Shown here: in pieces, positions 1 through 8,617 of the stretch | Position numbering within the stretch: position 1 is the first letter of the stretch | Layout: each line of letters begins with the position of its first letter | Assembly: GCA_050247515.1 (NCBI GenBank) | Contig: JBFWUB010000021.1 | Location: 7,921-71,920 of the forward strand | Source of the DNA: RAM1 sp050247515 | GTDB taxonomy: Bacteria > Pseudomonadota > Gammaproteobacteria > Burkholderiales > Burkholderiaceae_C | Length of the DNA stretch: 64,000 nt | Direction: 5' to 3' | The notes under the pieces: generated by a model | What the model was told of the DNA's origin: nothing | The model's input: the letters and a program-made list of their open reading frames with translations, nothing else | The model's database searches: none | Position numbers and translations under genes: made by a program

Positions 1-1
1 C

Positions 2-1006
2 TCCACGATCGAAGGCTACGGCTGCGCCGGCCTGAGCTATGTGGCGTACGGCCTGATCGCCCGCGAGGTGGAGCGCGTGGACAGCGGCTATCGCAGCGCC
101 ATCAGCGTGCAAAGCTCGCTGGTGATGCACCCCATTAACGAATACGGCAGCGAAGCGCAAAAGCAGAAGTACCTGCCCAAACTCGCCACCGGCGAATGGG
201 TGGGCTGCTTTGGCCTGACCGAGCCCAACCATGGCTCGGACCCGGCCAGCATGCTCACGCGCGCCAGGCCGGTGGACGGTGGCTACACCCTCAAGGGCGC
301 CAAGATGTGGATCACCAACGCGCCGATCGCCGATGTGTTTGTGGTGTGGGCCAAGGTGGAAGACCCCGACGGCAAGGTGGGCGGGCAGGAAAGCATCCGC
401 GGCTTCATCCTTGAAAAAGGGATGAAAGGCCTGACGGCACCCAAGATCGAAGGCAAGATGAGCCTGCGCGCCAGCATCACCGGTGAAATCGTGATGGACG
501 ACGTGTTTGTGCCCGAGGCGCAGCTGATGCCCAACGTGGCAGGTCTCAAGGGCCCGTTCGGCTGCCTGAACAAGGCGCGCTACGGCATCGCCTGGGGCGC
601 CCTGGGCGCGGCAGAAGACTGCTGGCACCGCGCGCGCCAGTACACGCTGGACCGGGTGCAGTTTGGCCGGCCGCTGGCGCAAAACCAGCTGATCCAGAAA
701 AAGCTGGCCGACATGCAGACCGAGATCGCCCTGGGCCTGCAGGGCTGCCTGCGCGTGGGCCGGCTGATGGACGAAGGCAAGGCTACGCCCGAAATGGTGA
801 GCCTGATCAAGCGCAACAGCTGCGGCAAGGCGCTGGACATTGCCCGGATGGCGCGCGACATGCACGGCGGCAACGGCATCCATGACGAATACCATGTGAT
901 TCGCCACATGATCAACCTGGAAACCGTCAACACCTACGAAGGCACGCACGACGTGCATGCGCTGATCCTGGGTCGCGCCCAGACAGGGCTGCAGGCGTTT
1001 TATTAG
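2..1006 (+). CDS. gcdH: Glutaryl-CoA dehydrogenase, 3' part (5' end outside window)
   Basis: Flavin-dependent acyl-CoA dehydrogenase that oxidises and decarboxylates glutaryl-CoA to crotonyl-CoA in lysine/tryptophan catabolism; cytosolic. The frame is open from base 2 and gives about 334 residues of a protein usually near 395, so roughly the first 60 residues lie upstream of the window. Visible hallmarks are IEGYGCAGLSYVAYGL, the FAD/substrate-proximal GLTEPNHGSDP segment, and a C-terminal YEGTHDVHALILGR stretch containing the glutamate used as catalytic base in this family. The overall pattern fits GcdH better than short- or medium-chain acyl-CoA dehydrogenases. The gene ends with TAG and is followed by a weak hairpin before the TetR gene. 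Confidence 0.93.
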   Translation, partial: STIEGYGCAGLSYVAYGLIAREVERVDSGYRSAISVQSSLVMHPINEYGSEAQKQKYLPKLATGEWVGCFGLTEPNHGSDPASMLTRARPVDGGYTLKGAKMWITNAPIADVFVVWAKVEDPDGKVGGQESIRGFILEKGMKGLTAPKIEGKMSLRASITGEIVMDDVFVPEAQLMPNVAGLKGPFGCLNKARYGIAWGALGAAEDCWHRARQYTLDRVQFGRPLAQNQLIQKKLADMQTEIALGLQGCLRVGRLMDEGKATPEMVSLIKRNSCGKALDIARMARDMHGGNGIHDEYHVIRHMINLETVNTYEGTHDVHALILGRAQTGLQAFY

Positions 1007-1014
1007 CTCCCCCC

Positions 1015-1037
1015 AAAGCGCCTCTGGCGGGCGCTTT
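1015..1037 (+). terminator. Weak hairpin after gcdH
   Basis: Eight-base inverted repeat aaagcgcc / ggcgcttt around a 7-base loop, starting 9 bases after the gcdH stop. The right arm ends in TTT but no long T-run follows, so it may be a weak intrinsic terminator or only an mRNA 3'-end stabiliser. Confidence 0.4.
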
Positions 1038-1120
1038 ACACAGCTTTACCTGGCATGAACGGCGCGCCGCAAGGCCTTCCCTGAGCTGATGCCTTGACGG
1101 TTGGGTGGCCGAAAGCTACA

Positions 1121-1138
1121 TTACTAACCAGTCAGTCA
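1121..1138 (+). promoter_or_regulatory. Imperfect inverted repeat, candidate TetR operator
   Basis: The half sites TTACTAAC and GTCAGTCA (reverse complement TGACTGAC) match at 6 of 8 positions around a CA centre. The repeat ends 9 bases before the start codon of the TetR-family gene, a usual place for an autoregulatory operator. That it binds this regulator is inferred from position only. Confidence 0.5.
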
Positions 1139-1147
1139 TTAATTTTC

Positions 1148-1822
1148 ATGTCCCTTTCCAAGTTCATCCGCGCGCGCCCGGACGACGCTTCGCCCAAGCG
1201 AGAGCGGCGCAAGGAGGCGCGCCCGGGCGAACTGCTGGACGCCGCGCTGGACCTGTTCGTTGAAAAGGGCTTTGCCGCCACCCGCGCCGAAGAGGTGGCC
1301 GCGCGGGCGGGCGTTTCCAAAGGCACGCTGTTCCTGTACTTCCAGAGCAAGGAAGAACTCTTCAAGGCGGTGATCAGCGAAAACATCGCCGGCCGCTTTA
1401 CCGAATGGAACGCCGAGTTCGAAGCCTTTGACGGCAGCAGCGCCGACATGCTGCGCTACGCCATGAACATGTGGTGGGAGCGCATTGGCGCCACCCGCGC
1501 GTCGGGCATCACCAAGCTCATCATGAGCGAGGCGCACAACTTCCCCGAGGTCACGGCGTACTACCAGACCGAGGTGATCCAGCCCGGCCAGGCGCTGATC
1601 CGCCGCATCCTGCAGCGCGGGGTGGACCGCGGTGAATTTGCCGTGACCGACATGGACCATGCGGCGTACAGCGTGATCGCCGCCATGGTGTTCCTGGTGA
1701 TGTCCAAGCATTCGCTGGGCGCGTGCGTGCCCGCCGACCGGCCGCTGGACCCGCGCCGGTACATTGATTCGCAGGCCAGCATCATCCTGGGCGGCCTGCT
1801 GGTGCGCGGAGGCAAGAAATGA
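1148..1822 (+). CDS. TetR/AcrR-family transcriptional regulator of the efflux operon
   Basis: Predicted one-component repressor of 224 residues. The N-terminal helix-turn-helix is clear (residues about 25-70: GELLDAALDLFVEKGF, then AARAGVSKGTLFLYF); the rest is an alpha-helical ligand domain with many Met/Trp residues. I chose ATG 1148 because the frame upstream of it runs through the candidate operator and lacks family similarity. The stop overlaps the ATG of the RND adaptor gene (ATGA), so regulator, adaptor and pump are probably one transcript. By analogy with AcrR/TtgR it likely represses the operon until an exported compound binds; the ligand is unknown. Confidence 0.88.
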   Translation: MSLSKFIRARPDDASPKRERRKEARPGELLDAALDLFVEKGFAATRAEEVAARAGVSKGTLFLYFQSKEELFKAVISENIAGRFTEWNAEFEAFDGSSADMLRYAMNMWWERIGATRASGITKLIMSEAHNFPEVTAYYQTEVIQPGQALIRRILQRGVDRGEFAVTDMDHAAYSVIAAMVFLVMSKHSLGACVPADRPLDPRRYIDSQASIILGGLLVRGGKK

Positions 1823-2973
1823 AACGTGGGCTCAAATGGGTCATCTGGGCCGTGGTCCTGCTGGCCGTGGCGCTGGGCGTGGCCCGGGCGCTGTCGGCGC
1901 GCAAGGCGCAGCAGCAGGCCGTGGCGCAGGCCCAGGCCACGCGCGAGCAGGCGGTGGTGGAGCTGGCCGAAGGTGATGTGGTCAAGGCACAGCTTCGCGA
2001 GATCACCCAGGGCCTGCCGATTTCAGGCTCGCTCAAGGCCGTCAACTCCGCCGCCGTCAAGGCCCGCGTGGCCGGCGAGCTGCAGGGCCTGACGCTGCGC
2101 GAGGGCGACGCGGTGAAGGCCGGGCAGGTGGTGGCCCGTGTGGACCCGACGGAGCTGCAGTCGCGCGTGCGCCAGGCGCAGGAACAGGCCGACGCAGCCC
2201 GCGCGCAGATCGACATCGCCCAGCGCCAGTGGGACAACAACAAGGCCCTGGTGGACCAGGGCTTCATCTCGCGCACGGCGCTTGATACGTCGGCCAACAA
2301 CCTGGCCGCCGCCCAGGCCACCCACAAGGCCGCGCTGGCCGCCGTGGACGTGGCGCGCAAGGCGCTGGACGACACCGTGCTGCGCGCGCCCATCAGCGGC
2401 GTGGTGTCGCTGCGCGCGGCCCAGCCGGGCGAGCGCGTGGGCGTGGACGCCCGCGTGATCGAGATCGTGGACCTGAGCCGCCTGGAGCTGGAGGCCACGC
2501 TGGGCGCGGCCGATTCCGTGGCCGTGCGCGTGGGCCAGCAGGCCACGCTGCAGATCGAGGGCAACCCGCAACCGGTCACGGCGCGCGTGGTGCGCATCAA
2601 CCCCAGCGCCCAGGCCGGCAGCCGCAGCGTGCTGGTGTACCTGGGGCTGGACCGCGTGGACGGCCTGCGACAGGGCCTGTTTGCCCAGGGCACGCTGGGC
2701 ACGGCGCGCACCAGCGCGGTAGCCGTGCCGCTGGGCGCCATGCGTACCGACCGCCCTGCTCCCTATGTGCAGGTGGTGGAAAACGGCAAGGTCGTGCACA
2801 AGCCCGTGGGTGCCGGCGCGCGCGGGCAGGACGCCCAGGACGCCGCGGGCGAAACCCTGGTGGCCGTGCAGGGCATTCCCGCGGGCGCGCTGGTGATCCA
2901 GGGCAGCGTGGGCAGCCTGCGCGAGGGCACGGCGGTGCGCTTTACCCAACCTGCCGCCGCACGGGCCCCCTGA
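1819..2973 (+). CDS. RND efflux periplasmic adaptor (membrane fusion protein)
   Basis: Adaptor linking the inner-membrane RND pump to an outer-membrane channel; 384 residues. Residues 8-25 form a hydrophobic signal/anchor (VIWAVVLLAVALGVARAL). Then come a split lipoyl/barrel-sandwich domain (GELQGLTLREGDAVKAGQVV and, later, APISGVVSLR), an alanine-rich helical hairpin between the two halves, and a beta-barrel plus membrane-proximal domain at the C-terminus. It starts in a 4-bp overlap with the TetR stop behind a GGAGG ribosome site and ends 3 bases before the pump gene. HlyD/AcrA family; substrate not predictable. Confidence 0.93.
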   Translation: MKRGLKWVIWAVVLLAVALGVARALSARKAQQQAVAQAQATREQAVVELAEGDVVKAQLREITQGLPISGSLKAVNSAAVKARVAGELQGLTLREGDAVKAGQVVARVDPTELQSRVRQAQEQADAARAQIDIAQRQWDNNKALVDQGFISRTALDTSANNLAAAQATHKAALAAVDVARKALDDTVLRAPISGVVSLRAAQPGERVGVDARVIEIVDLSRLELEATLGAADSVAVRVGQQATLQIEGNPQPVTARVVRINPSAQAGSRSVLVYLGLDRVDGLRQGLFAQGTLGTARTSAVAVPLGAMRTDRPAPYVQVVENGKVVHKPVGAGARGQDAQDAAGETLVAVQGIPAGALVIQGSVGSLREGTAVRFTQPAAARAP

Positions 2974-2976
2974 GCG

Positions 2977-5900
2977 ATGTGGTTCACCCGCGTCAGCCTG
3001 CAAAACCCGGTGTTTGCGACGATGGTCATGCTGGCCATCGTGGTGCTGGGCCTGTTCTCGTACCAGCGGTTGAAGGTGGACCAGTTCCCCAACATCGACT
3101 TCCCGGTGGTGGTGGTCACGGCCGAGTACCCGGGCGCCTCGCCCGAGATCGTTGAAAGCGAAGTCACCAAGAAGATCGAGGAAGGCGTCAACTCCATCGC
3201 CGGCATCAATGCGCTGACCTCGCGCAGCTACGAAGGCCAGTCGGTCGTCATCATTGAATTCCAGCTGCACATCGACGGGCGCAAGGCCGCCGAGGACGTG
3301 CGCGAGAAGATCGCCGCCATCCGTCCCACCTTCCGCGACGAGGTGAAAGAGCCGCGCGTGCTGCGCTTTGACCCGGCCAGCCGTGCCATCTGGTCGCTGG
3401 CCGTGTTGCCCGATGCCGCAAAGGGCACCGCCATGACCGCGGTCGAGCTGACCAACTGGGCTGACCAGGTGCTCAAGAAGCGGCTGGAAAACGTGCGTGG
3501 CGTGGGTTCGGTCACGCTGGTGGGCGGCACCAAGCGCGAAATCAACATCTACCTGAACCCGCAGGCCATGGAGGCGCTGGGCATCACGGCCGACCAGGTG
3601 GTGGCGGCCGTGCGCAACGAGAACCAGGACCTGCCGGTGGGCGCGATCCGCTCGCTGCAGCAAGAGCGCGTGGTGCAGATTGACGCGCGCATGCAGCGGC
3701 CCGAGGACTTCGGGCGGATCATCGTGGCCAGGAAGGGTGCCGCCGCCGTGCGCGTGGACCAGGTCGCCACGGTCAGGGACGGCGCGCAGGAAATCGACAG
3801 CCTGGCGCTGTACAACGGCGCGCGCACCCTGCTGCTCACCGTGCAAAAGGCGCAGGACGACAACACCATCCAGGTGATCGACGGCCTGAAGGCGACGCTG
3901 GCCGAACTGCAGGGCCAGTTGCCGCCGGGCGTGCGGCTGGAGCCCATTCTGGATGGCTCGCGCCCGATCCGCGTGGCGGTTGAGAACGTGCGCCGCACCC
4001 TGATCGAGGGCGCGCTGCTCACCGTGCTGATCGTTTTCCTGTTCCTGAATTCATGGCGCTCCACCGTCATCACCGGCCTGACGCTGCCGATCTCCATCAT
4101 CGGCACCTTCCTGTTCATGAACATGTTCGGCTTCACCATCAACATGATCACGCTGATGGCGCTGAGCCTGTGCGTGGGCCTGCTGATTGACGACGCCATC
4201 GTGGTGCGCGAAAACATCGTGCGCCATGTGCAGATGGGCAAGGATCCGTTCCGCGCCTCGCTGGACGGCACGCAGGAGATCGGCCTGGCGGTGCTGGCCA
4301 CCACCTTCTCCATCGTGGCGGTGTTCCTGCCCATCGGTTTCATGGGCGGCATCATCGGCAAGTTCTTCCACGAGTTCGGCATCACCATCGTGGCGGCCGT
4401 GCTGATCAGCATGTTCGTGAGCTTCACGCTGGACCCGATGCTGTCCAGCGTCTGGCATGACCCGGAAATTGACAAGCACGGCCAGGCGCGCGGCAATTCG
4501 CTGTACGACAGGACCCTTGGCCGCGTCACAGGCTGGTTCGACCAGGGCACCGAGCGCCTGTCGGGCGCCTACCAGCGCATCCTGCGCTGGTCGCTGGTGC
4601 ACAAGCTGGCCACCGTGCTGATGGCCGTGGGCATCTTCATCGCCAGCGTGTTCATGGTGCCGCTGCTGGGCACGGAATTCGTGCCCAAGGCCGACTTCTC
4701 CGAGACCTCCATCACCTTCTACACCCCGGTGGGCTCGGCGCTGGAAGTGACCGAGGCCAAGGCGCGCCAGGTGGAGTCCATCGTGCGCGAATTCCCCGAG
4801 GTGCGCTACACACTGTCCACCATCAATACCGGCAACGCCCAGGGCAAGATTTACGCGAACGTGTACATCCGCCTGGTGGACCGCAAGCAGCGCAGCCGCA
4901 ATGTGGACCAGATGTCGGGCGTGCTGCGCGCGCGGCTGGCCCAGGTGCCGGGCATCACCGTCACGCACGTGGGCCTGCTGGACGCGGTGGGCGGCAACAA
5001 GCAGGTGGAGTTTTCGCTGCAGGGACCTGACCTGAAAGAGCTTGAACGCCTGACCCGCCTGGTCACCGAAAAAATCCGCACCGTGCCCGGCCTGGTGGAC
5101 CTGGACACCAGCATCAAGGCCGACAAGCCGGTGATCGACGTGGAAGTCAAGCGCGACGCCGCGTCCGACCTGGGCCTGAGCGTGGGCCAGATCGCCGCCC
5201 AGCTGCGCACGCTGGTGGCTGGGCAGACGGTGGGCAACTGGCGCGCCAGTGACGACCAGACTTACGACGTGATCGTGCGCATGGCGCCCGGCGCGCGCAA
5301 TGCGCCGCAGGACCTGGAGCGCCTGCCGTTCACCCTGGGCACCAACACCGACGGCACGCCGCGCATTGTGCGGCTCAACCAGGTGGCCACCGTGCGCGAA
5401 GGCACCGGCCCCAACCAGATCAACCGGCGCGACCTCACGCGCGAGGTCGCCATCAACGGCAACGTGTACAACCGCTCGGCGGGCGAGGTGTCGGCCGACG
5501 TGCGCAAGGTGCTGGACAGCGTGAGCTTTCCACCGGGCTACCGCTACAAGTTCAGCGGCTCCACCAAGGACATGGCCGAGTCGTTTGGCTATGCCATCTC
5601 GGCGCTGGCCATGGCCGTGATCTTCATCTACATGATCCTGGCCAGCCAGTTCAGGAGCTTCCTGCAGCCGCTGGCGCTGATGACGTCGCTGCCGCTCACG
5701 CTCATTGGCGTGGTGCTGGCGCTCATGATGTTCCGCTCGTCGCTGTCGATGTTCTCGGTCATCGGCGTGGTGATGCTCATGGGCCTGGTGACCAAGAACG
5801 CGATCCTGCTGGTGGACTTCGCGATCCGGGCACGGGACGACGGCATGGAGCGCGCCGAGGCCCTGCTGCTGGCCGCCAGGGTCCGGCTGCGCCCCATCCT

Positions 5901-6135
5901 CATGACCACGCTGGCCATGATCTTCGGCATGGTGCCGCTGGCCTTTGCCCTGACGGAGGGCTCCGAGCAGCGCGCGCCCATGGGCCAGGCCGTGATCGGC
6001 GGGGTCATCACCTCGTCGCTGCTCACGCTGGTGGTGGTGCCGGTGGTGTATTGCTACATGGACGACCTGGCCAGCTGGTTGCGGGCGCGGTTCGCCGGCC
6101 GCCCGGTGCCCCCTAAAATTCAGGGTTTGTCCTGA
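2977..6135 (+). CDS. RND efflux permease, HAE1 family (MdtB/MdtC/AcrB-like)
   Basis: Proton-driven inner-membrane pump of 1052 residues, the full length of the family. It shows the internal duplication of RND pumps: each half has one transmembrane helix, a large periplasmic porter/docking loop and further helices. The first half carries the TM4 signature GLLIDDAIVVREN with paired aspartates of the proton relay; the second has GLVTKNAILLVDFA. The N-terminus FTRVSLQNPVFATMVM is typical of MdtB/MdtC-like proteins. It follows the adaptor after 3 bases. No channel gene is adjacent; the TolC homologue at 7.2 kb is the nearest candidate partner. Confidence 0.95.
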   Translation: MWFTRVSLQNPVFATMVMLAIVVLGLFSYQRLKVDQFPNIDFPVVVVTAEYPGASPEIVESEVTKKIEEGVNSIAGINALTSRSYEGQSVVIIEFQLHIDGRKAAEDVREKIAAIRPTFRDEVKEPRVLRFDPASRAIWSLAVLPDAAKGTAMTAVELTNWADQVLKKRLENVRGVGSVTLVGGTKREINIYLNPQAMEALGITADQVVAAVRNENQDLPVGAIRSLQQERVVQIDARMQRPEDFGRIIVARKGAAAVRVDQVATVRDGAQEIDSLALYNGARTLLLTVQKAQDDNTIQVIDGLKATLAELQGQLPPGVRLEPILDGSRPIRVAVENVRRTLIEGALLTVLIVFLFLNSWRSTVITGLTLPISIIGTFLFMNMFGFTINMITLMALSLCVGLLIDDAIVVRENIVRHVQMGKDPFRASLDGTQEIGLAVLATTFSIVAVFLPIGFMGGIIGKFFHEFGITIVAAVLISMFVSFTLDPMLSSVWHDPEIDKHGQARGNSLYDRTLGRVTGWFDQGTERLSGAYQRILRWSLVHKLATVLMAVGIFIASVFMVPLLGTEFVPKADFSETSITFYTPVGSALEVTEAKARQVESIVREFPEVRYTLSTINTGNAQGKIYANVYIRLVDRKQRSRNVDQMSGVLRARLAQVPGITVTHVGLLDAVGGNKQVEFSLQGPDLKELERLTRLVTEKIRTVPGLVDLDTSIKADKPVIDVEVKRDAASDLGLSVGQIAAQLRTLVAGQTVGNWRASDDQTYDVIVRMAPGARNAPQDLERLPFTLGTNTDGTPRIVRLNQVATVREGTGPNQINRRDLTREVAINGNVYNRSAGEVSADVRKVLDSVSFPPGYRYKFSGSTKDMAESFGYAISALAMAVIFIYMILASQFRSFLQPLALMTSLPLTLIGVVLALMMFRSSLSMFSVIGVVMLMGLVTKNAILLVDFAIRARDDGMERAEALLLAARVRLRPILMTTLAMIFGMVPLAFALTEGSEQRAPMGQAVIGGVITSSLLTLVVVPVVYCYMDDLASWLRARFAGRPVPPKIQGLS

Positions 6136-6156
6136 TCCTGCCTGGAGTACCCCGAA

Positions 6157-6822
6157 ATGACCACGCTTACCCCCCTGGAACAAGCCCGCTTCAACATGAT
6201 CGAGCAGCAGATTCGCCCCTGGGACGTGCTCGACCCCGAAGTGCTGGCCCTGCTGTCGGTCGTCAAGCGCGAGGATTTCGTGCCGCTGGCCCACAAGGCG
6301 CTGGCCTTCGTGGACATGGAACTGCCCCTGCCAGAAGGCGAATACATGCTGGCGCCGCGCGTGGAGGCCCGCATGCTGCAGCAGCTGCAGGTGCAAAAGC
6401 ACGAAAAGGTGCTGGAAATCGGCGCCGGCTCGGGGTACATGGCCGCGCTGCTGGCCCACCGGGCGCAGCGCGTGATCTCGCTGGACATCAAACCCGCGCT
6501 GGCCCAGCTGGCCCGCGCCAACCTGCAACAGGCCGGCATCACCAACGCCGAAGTGCGCGAGGCCGATGGCGCCGGGGACGTGTCCGTGGACGGGCCTTTC
6601 GACGTGATCGTGCTCAGCGGCTCGGTGGCCGAAGTGCCCAAGACGCTGCTGGCCCAGCTCAAGACCGGCGGCCGTCTGGCAGCCATCGTGGGCAGCGAAC
6701 CCATGATGCGCGCCACCTTCATCACCCGCACCGGCGAGGCCAGCTACACCACCACCCAGCCCTGGGACACCGTGGCACCGCGCCTGCTGAACTTCCCCGA
6801 GCCGTCTCGCTTCAACTTCTAA
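6157..6822 (+). CDS. Protein-L-isoaspartate O-methyltransferase family protein
   Basis: SAM-dependent methyltransferase fold, 221 residues. The N-terminus FNMIEQQIRPWDVLD and segment EYMLAPRVEARMLQ align with Pcm-like proteins; SAM motif I is VLEIGAGSGYMAALL near residue 87. Classical Pcm repairs isoaspartyl residues. This divergent group, common in betaproteobacteria just upstream of rhodanese and tolC, has not been assigned that activity with certainty, so I give no symbol. It starts 21 bases after the RND pump and is followed by the rhodanese gene after 14 bases. Confidence 0.88.
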   Translation: MTTLTPLEQARFNMIEQQIRPWDVLDPEVLALLSVVKREDFVPLAHKALAFVDMELPLPEGEYMLAPRVEARMLQQLQVQKHEKVLEIGAGSGYMAALLAHRAQRVISLDIKPALAQLARANLQQAGITNAEVREADGAGDVSVDGPFDVIVLSGSVAEVPKTLLAQLKTGGRLAAIVGSEPMMRATFITRTGEASYTTTQPWDTVAPRLLNFPEPSRFNF

Positions 6823-6836
6823 GGCCCGGACGCAAC

Positions 6837-7178
6837 ATGATCGACCAGGTTCGCCCCAACGACCTTTCCGTCTGGATGCAGGCCCAGCCCGGCGGCAGCG
6901 CCGGCGTGGTGCTGGACGTGCGCGAACCGTGGGAACTGCAGACCGCCAGCGTGCTGCCTGACGGCTTTGCGCTGCGGGCCATCCCCATGAACGAGATCCC
7001 CGCGCGCCTGGGGGAGCTGGACGCCAACGTGCCGGTGGCCTGCCTGTGCCACCACGGCGCGCGCAGCCAGCGCGTGGCATCGTTCCTGGTCGCCCAGGGC
7101 TTCACCCATGTGGCGAACATTGCGGGCGGCATTGACGCCTGGTCGGCCGAGCGTGACCCGCGGGTGCCGCGCTACTGA
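6837..7178 (+). CDS. Single-domain rhodanese-like protein
   Basis: 113 residues covering one rhodanese fold: GVVLDVREPWELQ near the N-terminus and the active-site loop CLCHHGARSQRVASFL, where the second cysteine (CHHGARS) is the expected persulfide carrier; NIAGGIDAW is the usual C-terminal signature. Such proteins act as sulfurtransferases or sulfur carriers in the cytosol. Short gaps on both sides place it in a likely transcript with the methyltransferase and the TolC gene; no functional link to efflux is known. Confidence 0.9.
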   Translation: MIDQVRPNDLSVWMQAQPGGSAGVVLDVREPWELQTASVLPDGFALRAIPMNEIPARLGELDANVPVACLCHHGARSQRVASFLVAQGFTHVANIAGGIDAWSAERDPRVPRY

Positions 7179-7222
7179 CCGCGCACGCATTTCCAGAACA
7201 GCAGTTTCAAAGAAGGACGATC

Positions 7223-8539
7223 ATGACCCCGTTGCGGCTTCTTCCCCTGTCGTTGGCCCTGGGCGTGGCATTCGCCGCGCCCGTGCATGCCCAAAGCCTG
7301 GTCGAACTGTACGAGGCGGCGCGCGCTCACGACGCCACCTGGCAATCGGCCAAATCGCAGTACGACGCCAACCTGTTCCGCGCCGAACAGGCGCGCGCGG
7401 GCATCCTGCCGTCGGCCAACCTGTCGGCCGGTGCCTCCCGTACCAATTCCGAGGTGCGCACGCCGCCTTCGGATCGGGACTTCACCTCGCAGAACGCCAC
7501 GCTGAGCGCCGCGCAACCGCTGTACCGCCCGGCCAACGTCGCCACCTACGAGCAGGGGAAAAAGCAGGCTGAACTGGCCCAGGCACAGCTGAATGCCGCC
7601 AGCCAGGACCTGATCATCCGCGTGAGCCAGGCCTACTTTGACGTGCTGGCCGCGCAGGACACGCTCACCTTCGTGCGCGCCCAGAAAACTGCGGTGTCCG
7701 AGCAGCTTGCATCGGCCAAGCGCAACTTCGAGGTGGGGACGTCCACCATCACCGATTCGCGCGAAGCGCAGGCCCGCTTCGACCTGGTGGTGGCCCAGGA
7801 AATTGCCGCCGAAAACGACCTGCGCGTGAAACGGCTGGCACTGGACAACCTGGTGGGCAAGGCAGGTGCGCAGCCGCGCCCGCTGGCCGCGCCCGTGGCG
7901 CTGCCCACGCTGTCGCCCGATGACGTGAACCTGTGGGTGCAACAGGCCGAGGACGCCAGCCCCACCGTGCAGCAGTTCAGGACCGCGCTGGACATCGCCC
8001 GGCTGGAAACCGAAAAGGCCAAAGCCGGCCACAAGCCCACGCTGGACCTGACGGCCAGCTACGGCATTGCGCGCGGGCCCAACAACATCACCGGCGTGCA
8101 GACGCGCACCAACAACACCACCGTGGGCGTGTCGTTCAACCTGCCGCTGTTCGCCGGCTTTGCCACGCAAAACCGCATCAGGGAAACCCTGTCGCTGGAG
8201 GAAAAGGCGCAGTCTGACCTGGAAGCCGCGCGCCGCTCGGTGGCACAGGCCACGCGCAGCGCCTTCTTTGGCGTGGTGTCGGGCCTGGGCCAGGTCAAGG
8301 CGCTGGAAGCGTCCGAACAGTCCAGCCAGCTCGCGCTGGACGCCAACAAGCTGGGCTACCAGGTGGGCGTGCGCATCAACATCGACGTGCTGAACAGCCA
8401 GAGCCAGCTGTTCCAGACCAAGCGCGACCTGGCCCAGGCCCGCTACAACGTGCTGCTGGGCAGCCTCAAGCTGCGCCAGGCCAACGGCACGCTCAAGGCT
8501 GAGGATTTGCAGGGCATCAATGGGGTTCTGACAAAGTAA
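7223..8539 (+). CDS. tolC: TolC-family outer-membrane efflux channel
   Basis: Trimeric outer-membrane channel used by RND and ABC exporters; 438 residues. A cleavable signal peptide is clear (RLLPLSLALGVAFAAPVHAQS, cut after HAQ or HA). Two repeated outer-membrane-factor halves follow, each opening with long helices (LVELYEAARAHDATWQSA; VNLWVQQAEDASPTVQQF) and containing strand regions. An AAGG ribosome site precedes the ATG. It is the only channel gene in the window and lies about 1 kb after the RND pump, so it probably serves that pump, although TolC proteins usually serve several exporters. Confidence 0.92.
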   Translation: MTPLRLLPLSLALGVAFAAPVHAQSLVELYEAARAHDATWQSAKSQYDANLFRAEQARAGILPSANLSAGASRTNSEVRTPPSDRDFTSQNATLSAAQPLYRPANVATYEQGKKQAELAQAQLNAASQDLIIRVSQAYFDVLAAQDTLTFVRAQKTAVSEQLASAKRNFEVGTSTITDSREAQARFDLVVAQEIAAENDLRVKRLALDNLVGKAGAQPRPLAAPVALPTLSPDDVNLWVQQAEDASPTVQQFRTALDIARLETEKAKAGHKPTLDLTASYGIARGPNNITGVQTRTNNTTVGVSFNLPLFAGFATQNRIRETLSLEEKAQSDLEAARRSVAQATRSAFFGVVSGLGQVKALEASEQSSQLALDANKLGYQVGVRINIDVLNSQSQLFQTKRDLAQARYNVLLGSLKLRQANGTLKAEDLQGINGVLTK

Positions 8540-8568
8540 CGCCATTAGTTTGCGACTTTTTAAAAGCC

Positions 8569-8600
8569 AACTTTCAAAAAGTCGCGACTTTTTGAAAGTT
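8569..8600. promoter_or_regulatory. 32-bp perfect palindrome upstream of the AAA ATPase gene
   Basis: A perfect 16+16 inverted repeat with no spacer: left arm AACTTTCAAAAAGTCG, right arm its reverse complement. The motif GCGACTTTTT occurs again at 8552-8561, and GTCGC recurs directly before the start codon (8613-8617). The arrangement looks like a multi-site operator for a dimeric regulator. It lies 18 bases before the ATG and there is no T-run, so a terminator for tolC is less likely. Confidence 0.7.
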
Positions 8601-8605
8601 ACCGT

Positions 8606-8611
8606 TAAAAT
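8606..8611 (+). promoter_or_regulatory. Candidate -10 element of a leaderless promoter
   Basis: TAAAAT lies 6 bases before the ATG at 8618. With usual -10 to +1 spacing, transcription would begin at or next to the start codon, and no Shine-Dalgarno sequence is visible. A good -35 is not seen; the palindrome arm occupies that position. Confidence 0.45.
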
Positions 8612-8617
8612 AGTCGC

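Noticed and set aside
2023..3846. About 600-codon antisense open frame across the efflux adaptor and pump
   Set aside because: Same compositional shadow pattern; no start site or family.
4051..7080. About 1000-codon open frame antisense to the RND pump and methyltransferase
   Set aside because: Extremely His/Gln/Gly-rich, no domain, and spans several real genes; a by-product of high GC at third codon positions.
8569..8600. Palindrome as Rho-independent terminator of tolC
   Set aside because: Spacerless perfect palindrome with T-runs inside the arms only and immediately followed by the next start codon; operator is the better reading.
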